Below are positions 1-5,543 of a stretch of 5,782 nt of DNA, piece after piece (the first letter of the stretch is position 1; each line of letters starts with the position of its first letter). Under the pieces are notes generated by a model, which saw only the letters and a program-made list of their open reading frames with translations, made no database searches and was not told the origin of the DNA. Source of the stretch: Prevotellaceae bacterium (GTDB taxonomy: Bacteria > Bacteroidota > Bacteroidia > Bacteroidales > UBA932). The stretch is from assembly GCA_031273285.1 (NCBI GenBank), contig JAISSE010000132.1, positions 1 through 5,782 of the forward strand. Direction: 5' to 3'. The position numbers and the translations under genes were made by a program.

Positions 1-2
1 AT

Positions 3-1307
3 ATGACGAAAACAGGAAAGAAATTGTCGGTGCCCCTTTACATGCAGATTTTATTCGGTATGATAACGGGAATTTTGATTGGTATCATCGCCCTGCAGTT
101 CAACGGCGAACGGTTTGTACAGGATTGGATTTATCCCTGGGGACGGCTGTTCATCCGTCTGCTGCAACTTATTGCCATTCCGCTGATTTTTGTTACACTT
201 GTCAAGGGTCTTACGGGATTGAAAGACATCCGCGACTTTTCGCGTATGGGCGGCAAAGCGCTTGTGCTCTATCTTGCCACATCCATGCTTGCCGTTTTGC
301 TCGGACTGTCGATGGGCTTACTGGTGAAACCGGGCAATCTGGTGGATAAAACCAGGGTGGAACATATTCGGGAAGAATACCGGACGGTGGCTGCCGAAAA
401 GGAACTTGCTGCCGAACAGTCGAAAAATCAGGGACCGCTGTCTTTCATCAACGATATTGTGCCTGATAATGTATTTGACGCCGCCACAAGCAATTCGCGA
501 ATGTTGCAGGTCATATTTTTCGCTCTTTTCTTCGGCGTTGCCGCCCTGACCATCAAATCGGACAAAATCCAGCCCGTAATCAATCTGTTCGACGGTCTGA
601 ACGATATTATCCTCCGCATGGTCGATTACATTATCCTGCTGGCTCCTTACGGCGTCGTGGCTTTGATGGCGGGGCTGATTACCGATTTCAAGGGCGATAT
701 CAGCATATTTTCGGCTTTGGCGGTATATGCACTGGTGCTTGTCTTTGCCCTGCTGCTGCTCATGTTTTTTTTCTATCCCCTGATTATTCACCTCTTTACG
801 GGCATAAAAGTCAGGACATTTCTGAAAGCGATATATCCGGTGCAGCTGTTTGCCTTCACGACCAGCAGCAGCGCCGCAACCCTGCCTTTGACAATGAACG
901 TGGTCGAAAAAAAATTGGGCGTATCGCAGGCAACCGCCTCGTTTATTTTGCCTGTTGGCGCAACGGTTAATATGGACGGAACAAGCTGTTATCAAACTGT
1001 TGCCGTTCTGTTCATTGCGCAGATTTTGAGCATAGATTTAACCGTCGGTCAGCTGCTGATTGTTGTGGGAATGTGTATTCTGTCGTCCATCGGAACGCCC
1101 GGCATTCCGGGAGGCAGTTTTGTGATTCTGACCATTGTGCTGACTTCGGTGGGAATACCTGCCGAAGGACTGGCTCTGATTCTGGGCATCGACCGCCCTC
1201 TGGATATGCTGCGTACTTCGGTGAATGTTACCGGCGATGCGGTGGTTGCGGCTATTATTGATAAAAATCATATCCACGACCGGAAAAAAACAGAGAAACA
1301 AGGTTGA
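3..1307 (+). CDS. Dicarboxylate/amino acid:cation symporter (DAACS, SLC1-like)
   Basis: Inner-membrane secondary transporter that should import dicarboxylates or acidic amino acids (glutamate, aspartate, C4-dicarboxylates) together with Na+ or H+. At 434 residues it is a normal length. Visible hallmarks: the HP1 serine-rich tip TTSSSAATLP (from about residue 286), the NMDGT cation-site motif in TM7 (323-327), the HP2 tip SIGTPGIPGGS, and the TM8 substrate motif D-M-x-R-T-x-x-N-V-x-G-D with D401, R404, N408 and D412. By family knowledge these match D394, R397, N401 and D405 of archaeal GltPh. An arginine at 404 favours an acidic substrate over neutral amino acids. A charged segment of about 40 residues (roughly 112-155) between TM3 and TM4 is longer than in GltPh. 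The ATG lies two bases from the window edge, so an upstream start cannot be excluded, but the N-terminus (basic residues, then TM1) looks complete. Exact substrate and coupling ion are not readable. Confidence 0.95.
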   Translation: MTKTGKKLSVPLYMQILFGMITGILIGIIALQFNGERFVQDWIYPWGRLFIRLLQLIAIPLIFVTLVKGLTGLKDIRDFSRMGGKALVLYLATSMLAVLLGLSMGLLVKPGNLVDKTRVEHIREEYRTVAAEKELAAEQSKNQGPLSFINDIVPDNVFDAATSNSRMLQVIFFALFFGVAALTIKSDKIQPVINLFDGLNDIILRMVDYIILLAPYGVVALMAGLITDFKGDISIFSALAVYALVLVFALLLLMFFFYPLIIHLFTGIKVRTFLKAIYPVQLFAFTTSSSAATLPLTMNVVEKKLGVSQATASFILPVGATVNMDGTSCYQTVAVLFIAQILSIDLTVGQLLIVVGMCILSSIGTPGIPGGSFVILTIVLTSVGIPAEGLALILGIDRPLDMLRTSVNVTGDAVVAAIIDKNHIHDRKKTEKQG

Positions 1308-1309
1308 AT

Positions 1310-1342
1310 AATTACGAATGAAAAATTAGAAATTACGAATGA
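1310..1342. repeat. 12-base direct repeat, 21-base period
   Basis: AATTACGAATGA occurs at 1310-1321 and again, exact, at 1331-1342, starting three bases after the transporter stop codon. The second copy also forms the left arm of the hairpin at 1331-1352. Short near-repeats of this AT-rich type are common between genes in Bacteroidota (family knowledge). I see no coding or mobile-element function. Confidence 0.6.
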
Positions 1343-1352
1343 TTTCGTAATT
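1331..1352. terminator. AT-rich hairpin, possible weak terminator
   Basis: AATTACGAA (1331-1339) and TTCGTAATT (1344-1352) form a perfect 9-base-pair stem with the 4-base loop TGAT, 23 bases after the transporter stop. On the + strand it is followed by TTAAAATTTG in place of a T-run (the stem itself ends in TT), so it would be a poor intrinsic terminator for the transporter. On the minus strand it is followed by TCTAATTTTT, which is better, and could end an RNA started at the minus-strand promoter near 1532-1561. The stem is AT-rich and its function is inferred. Confidence 0.4.
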
Positions 1353-1356
1353 AAAA

Positions 1357-1388
1357 TTTGGTAGAATCGATAGAATTTAATATCTTTG
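1357..1388 (+). promoter_or_regulatory. Bacteroidota-type promoter for candidate small RNA
   Basis: TTTG at 1357-1360, a gap of 20 bases, then TATCTTTG at 1381-1388, matching the Bacteroidota pattern of TTG at -33 and TAnnTTTG at -7. If the box ends about 4 bases before the start site, transcription begins near 1392. No protein gene starts within the next 370 bases. Its product is therefore either the structured RNA described next or a very long leader for the XRE gene, which has a closer promoter of its own. Confidence 0.65.
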
Positions 1389-1390
1389 TA

Positions 1391-1516
1391 CCGTTCAAAA
1401 CGGGGATAAAACAGAGGGTGTCCGCTTTGAATTATCAAGCAAACACCCTAATACGTTTATGAAACAAGAGTAAATAAACTTAAAATTTCGAGACCGGCAA
1501 GGATCTCTTATTTTCA
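1391..1516 (+). ncRNA. Candidate structured small RNA, about 120 nt
   Basis: Downstream of a good promoter the + strand can form a chain of hairpins. P1 is CCGTT/AACGG (1391-1395 with 1399-1403). P2 is AGGGTGT/ACACCCT (1415-1421 with 1443-1449), enclosing a 2x2 internal loop and an inner stem GCTTTGA/TCAAGC with one bulged base and the loop ATTA. P3 is GTTTAT/ATAAAC (1455-1460 with 1474-1479). P4 is GAGACC/GG(A)TCTC (1490-1495 with 1501-1507), followed by TTATTTTC, which resembles an intrinsic terminator. Promoter, compact hairpins and a terminator-like end together suggest an independent RNA. I do not recognise its family. It could also be a leader, or the template of the opposite-strand transcript. 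No expression or conservation can be seen from one sequence. Confidence 0.4.
1490..1516 (+). terminator. Terminator-like hairpin of the candidate small RNA
   Basis: The stem pairs GAGACC (1490-1495) with GG and TCTC (1501-1502, 1504-1507) around the loop GGCAA, with A1503 bulged. The tail is TTATTTTC, which is U-rich but broken by an A. It is moderately convincing as an intrinsic terminator on the + strand only. Confidence 0.4.
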
Positions 1517-1531
1517 GTATTTATTCGGGTG

Positions 1532-1561
1532 CAAAGGTAATATAAAAAATTGTATTTGCAA
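1532..1561 (-). promoter_or_regulatory. Bacteroidota-type promoter, minus strand, facing the small-RNA region
   Basis: Read on the minus strand: TTG (complement of 1559-1561), 19 bases, then TACCTTTG (complement of 1532-1539), followed by CACC. This is a full match to the TTG / TAnnTTTG pattern with canonical spacing. Transcription would start near 1528 and run leftward through 1516-1391 and towards the transporter's 3' end. No minus-strand protein gene lies in its path, so the product would be a non-coding or antisense RNA, perhaps ending at the hairpin 1331-1352. Confidence 0.6.
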
Positions 1562-1585
1562 TTCGTTTTTCAGGATTGCCGATAT

Positions 1586-1616
1586 TTTGACATGAATGTC
1601 ATATCTTTTATATTTG
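1586..1616 (+). promoter_or_regulatory. Promoter of the XRE / pRiA4b-like unit
   Basis: TTTG at 1586-1589 (TTG at 1587-1589), a gap of 19 bases, then TATATTTG at 1609-1616, an exact TAnnTTTG box. Predicted start is near 1620, giving a leader of about 140 bases before the ATG at 1763. It is the closest good promoter to that gene, so I assign it to the two-gene unit. Confidence 0.6.
1588..1601. promoter_or_regulatory. 14-base palindrome, possible operator
   Basis: TGACAT-GA-ATGTCA is a perfect inverted repeat of 6-base arms with a 2-base spacer. It overlaps the last bases of the -33 TTG and extends into the spacer of the promoter at 1586-1616. Dyads of this size are typical sites for dimeric helix-turn-helix regulators. 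The XRE protein encoded downstream is an obvious candidate for autoregulation, but that is inference. Confidence 0.4.
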
Positions 1617-1670
1617 GTACGAAGTTTGTTTGTTGATATTTAAGTGTCAAATGTTTTCGCGGAAGTATTT

Positions 1671-1709
1671 ATTTCGATTTAAGCATAAAAAAAAATCTAA
1701 ATCGGAAAT
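1671..1709 (+). promoter_or_regulatory. Leader hairpin before the XRE gene
   Basis: ATTTCGATTTA (1671-1681) pairs with TAAATCGGAAAT (1698-1709) as an 11-base-pair stem with one bulged G, around a 16-base loop that contains a run of nine A (1687-1695). It sits in the presumed untranslated leader, about 50 bases before the ATG. It is not followed by a T-run, so it is not an intrinsic terminator. It could affect mRNA stability or translation, or be chance in AT-rich DNA. Confidence 0.3.
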
Positions 1710-1762
1710 TAAATTGCGAAAAAAGACATGGAAGGGTAACAATCAATTAATAATTTAGGGAC

Positions 1763-2122
1763 ATGAAAAGTAAGAGATTGCAACCGGTTCATTATGTAGT
1801 CGAAAATTTGATTAAAATAATGATGGAAAGGAAATTGACTAAGGTGGCTTTTGCCGATCTGATCGGACTTCCAGAGGCGAAATGGAACAAAATTTCAAAC
1901 GGAAGGCAAAGTTTGGGTGTTGATGATCTTTCTAAAATCGCAAAAAATTTGCAGATGCGCGATGTCGATATCCTCCTGTATCCGAGAGTTTGTATCGAAG
2001 CCGAGAATACAAAAAAAGAAGAAGTCAAGGCTCAAATAACTGTCGAACTGAAAGAAGAATTGAAAGCTAAGGTGTTAAACCTTGTATTTGGAAATAAAAA
2101 TTTGGAAATATTGAATAATTGA
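1763..2122 (+). CDS. Small XRE-type helix-turn-helix DNA-binding protein
   Basis: Predicted 119-residue cytoplasmic DNA-binding protein. Residues about 14-74 read as a Cro/CI-like five-helix domain: the segment LTKVAFADLIGLPEAKWNKI (about 25-44) fits the helix-turn-helix, then SNGRQSLGVDDLSKIAKNL fits the following turn and helix. The tail (about 80-119) is rich in Lys and Glu (KKEEVKAQ, LKEELKAK) and looks helical, possibly for dimerisation. The ATG at 1763 is preceded by weak AGGG and an A/T-rich leader, normal for Bacteroidota. Its base composition is visibly more A-rich than the transporter or nuo genes. It is followed 7 bases later by the pRiA4b-like gene, so the two are probably co-transcribed. 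It may repress its own promoter through the palindrome at 1588-1601. The HTH class is fairly secure; its targets are unknown. Confidence 0.75.
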   Translation: MKSKRLQPVHYVVENLIKIMMERKLTKVAFADLIGLPEAKWNKISNGRQSLGVDDLSKIAKNLQMRDVDILLYPRVCIEAENTKKEEVKAQITVELKEELKAKVLNLVFGNKNLEILNN

Positions 2123-2129
2123 AAATGAA

Positions 2130-2699
2130 ATGAAAATAAAGACATTCCAATTTAAGATTCAGATTGAGGACATCACAAGACCTCCCGTATGGAGGAAGGT
2201 GCTGGTGCCCGAAACATTTACGTTTCACAGGTTTCATCAGGTAATTCAGGCGGCATTCGGCTGGGAGGATACTCATCTGTACCAATTTTCGGAGAAAGAG
2301 GATGGGGAGGACATAATCTCTGTTCCGTCGGGCGACGACTGGGACGTTCAGGTAATCGATTCGCGCAACAAAATACTGAAAGATGTTTTTACCAAAGAAG
2401 GTAAAAGATACATATATATATATGACCTTGGCGATGACTGGGTTCATAAAATCATTCTGGAGAAAATCACCGACGACAAGAGGAAAAAGGCTCACTGTAT
2501 CGACGGCAAAGGAGCCTGCCCTCCGGAAAATTGCGGCGGCGTCTGGGGATATGAGGATTTGAAGGAAGTGTTTGCCAATAATCCGGAAAGCGCAAAAGCC
2601 GAGGAATTGCGCGACTGGCTTGGTCTTGAGGATGATGAGACTTTCGATATTAATAAATTCAGTATCGACGATACAAATGTTTTATTAGCAAAGGTATAG
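2130..2699 (+). CDS. Plasmid pRiA4b ORF-3-like family protein
   Basis: A 189-residue soluble protein matching the pRiA4b ORF-3-like family (also labelled IS1096 element passenger TnpR-like), whose biochemical function is unknown to me. Family landmarks are all present: RPPVWRKVLVP (17-27), FHQVIQAAFGWEDTHLYQF (35-53), YIYIYDLGDDWVHKI (94-108) and GACPPENCGGVWGYEDL (128-144), plus a short acidic C-terminal tail. The conserved acidic, His and Cys positions look like a possible ligand or metal site, which is inference. There is no signal peptide or membrane segment. It starts 7 bases after the XRE gene and ends about 100 bases before a strong terminator, so it closes that unit. A CATATATATATATG tract (2411-2424) lies in the conserved core. 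Despite the family's label, no transposase or element ends are seen nearby. Confidence 0.85.
   Translation: MKIKTFQFKIQIEDITRPPVWRKVLVPETFTFHRFHQVIQAAFGWEDTHLYQFSEKEDGEDIISVPSGDDWDVQVIDSRNKILKDVFTKEGKRYIYIYDLGDDWVHKIILEKITDDKRKKAHCIDGKGACPPENCGGVWGYEDLKEVFANNPESAKAEELRDWLGLEDDETFDINKFSIDDTNVLLAKV
2411..2424. repeat. (AT)6 dinucleotide tract inside the pRiA4b-like gene
   Basis: CATATATATATATG is a simple AT repeat, also a perfect palindrome, encoding part of the YIYIYD motif. It is in frame here. Loss or gain of one unit would frameshift the gene before its conserved second half. Confidence 0.7.
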
Positions 2700-2710
2700 T
2701 GTGAATACAA

Positions 2711-2776
2711 CGGCAAGACGGTTTGCGGCATCCGCATCCCGCGTCGGCGGCGGGGTCTGATCGGGGTAATGCGATG
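2711..2776. repeat. GC-rich intergenic block with adjacent hairpins
   Basis: Just after the pRiA4b-like gene, the sequence turns abruptly GC-rich. It contains TGCGG-CAT-CCGCA (2724-2736) and, next to it, ATCCCGC paired with GCGGGGT (2736-2742 with 2750-2756, one G-T pair). AGAC (2716-2719) and GTCT (2755-2758) could close both, though not at the same time as the full second stem. There is no T-run, so it is not itself a terminator. It looks like a repetitive extragenic palindrome-type element. I have an unverified impression that similar GC-rich blocks recur between Bacteroidales genes. Confidence 0.35.
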
Positions 2777-2795
2777 TGATTTTGTATCCGGCAGA

Positions 2796-2839
2796 CCGGA
2801 AACAGTTGTCTTGAAACTCACCCGGTTTCCGGCTTTTTT
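2796..2839 (+). terminator. Rho-independent terminator of the XRE / pRiA4b-like unit
   Basis: CCGGAAAC (2796-2803) pairs perfectly with GTTTCCGG (2825-2832). The 21-base loop can itself pair AGTT (2804-2807) with AACT (2815-2818). After one C comes a run of six T (2834-2839). It lies about 100 bases after the pRiA4b-like stop codon and 106 bases before nuoA, so it separates the two transcription units. It lacks a T-run on the minus strand. Confidence 0.8.
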
Positions 2840-2894
2840 ACTCCGGTTTATGAATCTTTAACAGAAAAAAATAACGGGAAATAAAAATTTATAC

Positions 2895-2902
2895 TAATTT
2901 TG
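2895..2902 (+). promoter_or_regulatory. -7 box of the nuo operon promoter
   Basis: TAATTTTG matches TAnnTTTG and is followed by CCGCC, a context often seen at Bacteroidota promoters. No clear TTG lies 19-21 bases upstream, where the sequence is A-rich, so the -33 element is weak. Predicted start is near 2906, giving a leader of about 40 A/T-rich bases before nuoA. It lies between the preceding terminator and the first nuo gene, as expected for an operon promoter. Confidence 0.6.
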
Positions 2903-2945
2903 CCGCCTTAAAAATGTAAATGAATTATTATATAATCTGTACATT

Positions 2946-3299
2946 ATGAGCAATTCTGCTTTGTTTCTTGTCGCTCTGCTGACCGCCATATTTATGGTTG
3001 GAGTTGCGCTGATTGCCGCAAAACTGCTGGCGCCGCACTCATGGAACCGTTTGAAGGGAGACCCTTACGAATGCGGTATTCCTACCCGCGGCACCTCGTG
3101 GATGCAGTTCCGGGTGGGTTACTACCTGTTTGCGATTCTTTACTTGATATTCGACGTCGAGACCGTGTTGCTGTTTCCGTGGGCTACCGTGGTGAAAGAC
3201 ATGGGTGTTAACGGACTTGTCTGTATCGGTTTTTTCCTGCTTATACTGACACTGGGACTTGCTTATGCGTGGAAAAAAGGAGCGTTGAAATGGAAGTAA
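2946..3299 (+). CDS. nuoA: NADH-quinone oxidoreductase (complex I) subunit A
   Basis: Membrane-arm subunit of respiratory complex I, located beside NuoH near the quinone chamber. The protein has 117 residues, usual for NuoA, and three hydrophobic helices (about 3-28, 58-80, 88-110). The loop between helices 1 and 2 carries the signature YECG (Cys43) followed by a [19 protein letters not shown] block. D70 and E72 correspond by family knowledge to the conserved Asp/Glu pair of E. coli NuoA helix 2. The C-terminus is short and basic. The ATG at 2946 has no Shine-Dalgarno sequence, in keeping with the phylum. It is the first gene of the operon and its last 10 bases overlap the start of nuoB. Confidence 0.95.
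   Translation: MSNSALFLVALLTAIFMVGVALIAAKLLAPHSWNRLKGDPYECGIPTRGTSWMQFRVGYYLFAILYLIFDVETVLLFPWATVVKDMGVNGLVCIGFFLLILTLGLAYAWKKGALKWK
3277..3282 (+). promoter_or_regulatory. Shine-Dalgarno site selecting the nuoB start
   Basis: AAGGAG lies inside the 3' end of nuoA, 7 bases before the ATG at 3290. It is the clearest ribosome binding site in the window and argues for 3290 over the in-frame GTG at 3269, which would sit upstream of it. Strong Shine-Dalgarno sites are uncommon in this phylum; here the A/G-rich codons of the NuoA C-terminus (lysine and glycine) supply it, so it could be partly coincidental. Confidence 0.5.
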
Positions 3300-3910
3300 A
3301 AAATATACATATCCACAATATGAAATACGAGGATTTCAATGATAATGAGTACCTCGAACAATATGTGGACGAATTGAGAGAGAACGGAACGAACGTTCTT
3401 GTGGGCAAATTGAACGACCTGATAAACTGGGGACGGTCGAACTCCGTCTGGCCCCTGACTTTTGCCACAAGCTGCTGCGGCATAGAGTTTATGTGTGTCG
3501 GAGGCGCGCATACCGATTTTGCACGTTTCGGATGGGAAGTTTATCGTAACAGCCCTCGACAGGCGGATGTTATCTTTGTTTTCGGGACAATAGTCCACAA
3601 AATGGCGCCCGTACTGAAACGTCTGTACGACCAGCTGGCAGAGCCGAAATATGTGATAGCCGTGGGCAGTTGCGCGATTGGGGGCGGTCCGTTCAAAAAT
3701 TCGTATCATGTGGTGAAGGGAGTAAACGAGATTATTCCCGTTGATGTTTACGTGCCGGGCTGTCCTCCGCGTCCCGACGCTATTTTATACGGTATGATGC
3801 AGTTGTCGCGTAAAATAAAAGTGCAGAACTTTTTCGGACTGACCAAACACTCCGAAAACGAGCCTGTTGATGATAATCCTCAATCCGAAAATGAAGATGG
3901 ACAGGATTGA
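3290..3910 (+). CDS. nuoB: NADH-quinone oxidoreductase (complex I) subunit B
   Basis: Peripheral-arm subunit (about 206 residues) that binds the terminal [4Fe-4S] cluster N2, the direct electron donor to quinone at the NuoB/NuoD interface. The four expected ligands are visible: tandem Cys62-Cys63 in TSCCGIE, Cys128 in VGSCAIGGG and Cys158 in PGCPPRPD. Other family blocks include [17 protein letters not shown] and [17 protein letters not shown]. The N-terminal 35 residues are polar and variable. The C-terminal 20 or so are acidic and look disordered ([18 protein letters not shown]). Start 3290 is chosen over the GTG at 3269 because of the AAGGAG site and better agreement with NuoB length. It overlaps nuoA by 10 bases and the next gene by about 20, pointing to coupled translation. 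Confidence 0.95.
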   Translation: MEVKNIHIHNMKYEDFNDNEYLEQYVDELRENGTNVLVGKLNDLINWGRSNSVWPLTFATSCCGIEFMCVGGAHTDFARFGWEVYRNSPRQADVIFVFGTIVHKMAPVLKRLYDQLAEPKYVIAVGSCAIGGGPFKNSYHVVKGVNEIIPVDVYVPGCPPRPDAILYGMMQLSRKIKVQNFFGLTKHSENEPVDDNPQSENEDGQD

Positions 3911-5531
3911 AAGAAAAATCTCCGAACTCGGATATGCACAGACGGAATGCAGGGAAAACATTCTGACTGTCAGCGTACCGAAGGAGAAAGCATACGAAAT
4001 TGCGGCAATGCTGTGCCATGAGGAGAATTTCGATTTTCTTTTCGATATTGTCGGGATGGATTACGGCGACAGTCTCGGCGTAATTTATTATCTGTCACAA
4101 TCATCCAGTCCCCGGAATATGCTTGCGCTGAAAACCGGCGTCGATAATCGTGAAAATCCGGAACTTTTTTCCGTACATGATTTATGGGATTCCGCAAACA
4201 TCTACGAACGTGAAGTATATGACTTTTTCGGTATCAGGTTTATTAATCATCCCGATATGCGCCGAATATTTTTGCGGGCGGACTGGAAAGGCTATCCCCT
4301 GCGCAGGGATTATGACGCCGACCCCGCTGTCAACCCTGTGCCTCTGGAGAATGAGCTTCTCGAAGACATGGAAACGGTTCCGTCCGTTTCGATGATTATG
4401 GGCGAAAAAACCGAAAGCGTTCATAAACTGTTTGACAACAGCGAATATATCATCAATTTCGGACCTCAGCATCCTGCCACACACGGCGTTTTACATCTGC
4501 GAATATCGCTTGACGGAGAGATTATCAGTAAGATAGACCCGAATTTCGGATATATACACAGAGGGATAGAAAAAATGTGTGAAAGTTACACTTACCCTCA
4601 AATTCTGCATCTTACAGACAGGCTCGATTATTTGTCGGGTACGATTAACCGTCATGCAGTGTGTTTGTGCTGCGAAAAAGCGCTCGGCATTGAAGTCCCG
4701 CAACGGGCTGTGTATGTGCGAACTGTTATAGACGAGCTTACCAGAATCGCATCACATCTGATAGGATGGGGGTCGATGTGTATGGATATGGGGGCGGTTA
4801 CCGCGTTTATGTACGGACTGCGCGACAGGGAGAAAATTATGGATATTTTCGAAGAAACGTCAGGGGGACGTTTAATGGTGAATTACAACGTCATAGGCGG
4901 ATTGGCTAACGATATTCATCCCGATTTCCGGAAAAAAACGAAAGAATTTATTCCGTACATGCGTAAAATGCTGAAAGAACATCATTTGCTTTTTACGGGC
5001 AATCCTATCGCACGCGGAAGAATGCACGGCATCGGATACCTGAGCAGGGAACAGGCTGTATCGCTGGGCGCTACCGGTCCGAGCGGACGGGCTTCGGGCT
5101 GGCATAACGATATTCGCAAGATAGAACCGTATGCCGCTTACGACAAGGTTGATTTCGAGGAGGTAACACATGCGGGAGGTATGACTTTCGATCGATATCT
5201 CATCCGTCTGGAGGAAATAGAACAGTCGTTACGCATTATAGAACAATTGATTGACAATATTCCCGAAGGTGCGTGCAGGGAAAAGACAAAGGCTGTAATC
5301 CGCCTGCCCGAAGGAGAATTTTTTCAACGTGTCGAAAATGCAAGAGGACAATTCGGCGTACATATTACCTCTAAGGGAGATAAAAATCCGTACAGAGTGA
5401 AATTCCGTTCGCCGTCGCTGGTATTGGTGGGCGCTCTCAAAACAATTGCCACCGCGCCGCGCACTAAAGTCGCCGATTTGATAATGCTCGGAGGTTCACT
5501 GGATTATGTTATACCCTGTATTGACAGATAA
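3891..5531 (+). CDS. nuoCD: NADH-quinone oxidoreductase fused subunits C and D
   Basis: Single polypeptide (about 546 residues) joining NuoC and NuoD, which with NuoB form the quinone-reducing module of complex I. The NuoC part (about 1-150) holds the signature [20 protein letters not shown] (ERE at 106-108) and [15 protein letters not shown] linker (about 150-185) follows. The NuoD part starts at [10 protein letters not shown] (His194, His198) and includes DRLDYL with Tyr247. By family knowledge His198 and Tyr247 match the quinone-binding His38 and Tyr87 of Thermus Nqo4, and the 49-residue spacing is identical. The end [13 protein letters not shown] is the normal NuoD terminus. ATGs at 3870, 3891 and 3897 and a TTG at 3867 are all in frame. 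I chose 3891 because NuoC-like sequence begins there; the true start is uncertain. The same fusion is known in E. coli and Bacteroidota. Confidence 0.95.
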   Translation: MKMDRIERKISELGYAQTECRENILTVSVPKEKAYEIAAMLCHEENFDFLFDIVGMDYGDSLGVIYYLSQSSSPRNMLALKTGVDNRENPELFSVHDLWDSANIYEREVYDFFGIRFINHPDMRRIFLRADWKGYPLRRDYDADPAVNPVPLENELLEDMETVPSVSMIMGEKTESVHKLFDNSEYIINFGPQHPATHGVLHLRISLDGEIISKIDPNFGYIHRGIEKMCESYTYPQILHLTDRLDYLSGTINRHAVCLCCEKALGIEVPQRAVYVRTVIDELTRIASHLIGWGSMCMDMGAVTAFMYGLRDREKIMDIFEETSGGRLMVNYNVIGGLANDIHPDFRKKTKEFIPYMRKMLKEHHLLFTGNPIARGRMHGIGYLSREQAVSLGATGPSGRASGWHNDIRKIEPYAAYDKVDFEEVTHAGGMTFDRYLIRLEEIEQSLRIIEQLIDNIPEGACREKTKAVIRLPEGEFFQRVENARGQFGVHITSKGDKNPYRVKFRSPSLVLVGALKTIATAPRTKVADLIMLGGSLDYVIPCIDR

Positions 5532-5543
5532 AATGAAGCGGAA

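Larger units (their letters stand above)
1308..1762. other. 455-base intergenic region rich in promoters and hairpins
   Basis: No convincing protein gene lies here on either strand; the longest frames are short and interrupted. The region is AT-rich with one structured island of higher GC (about 1391-1507). In order it holds a 12-base direct repeat with a hairpin, a + strand promoter, a candidate structured RNA, a minus-strand promoter facing it, a + strand promoter with an overlapping palindrome, and a leader hairpin before the XRE gene. Each is listed separately. Confidence 0.8.

Noticed and set aside
318..995. Long minus-strand reading frame of 225 codons inside the transporter
   Set aside because: It is the antisense shadow of a strongly conserved transporter. 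Its translation is rich in His, Arg and Gln with no recognisable domain, and no promoter is seen for it.
1459..1473. Four-codon ATG-to-TAA frame inside the candidate small RNA
   Set aside because: It is too short to support as a leader peptide, has no ribosome site and shows no run of regulatory codons.
1308..1762. Invertible promoter or insertion sequence in the intergenic region
   Set aside because: The two facing promoters suggested an invertible segment, but I could find no pair of inverted repeats flanking them and no recombinase or transposase in the window.
2067..2495. Minus-strand frame of 142 codons opposite the XRE and pRiA4b-like genes
   Set aside because: It runs antisense across two recognisable genes and its translation has no coherent domain.
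3269..3289. GTG at 3269 as the nuoB start
   Set aside because: It lies upstream of the AAGGAG site and would add seven residues atypical of NuoB. The ATG at 3290 has ideal spacing.
3263..3709. Minus-strand frame of 148 codons opposite nuoB
   Set aside because: nuoB is unmistakable on the + strand, including all cluster ligands. The opposite frame has no family resemblance.
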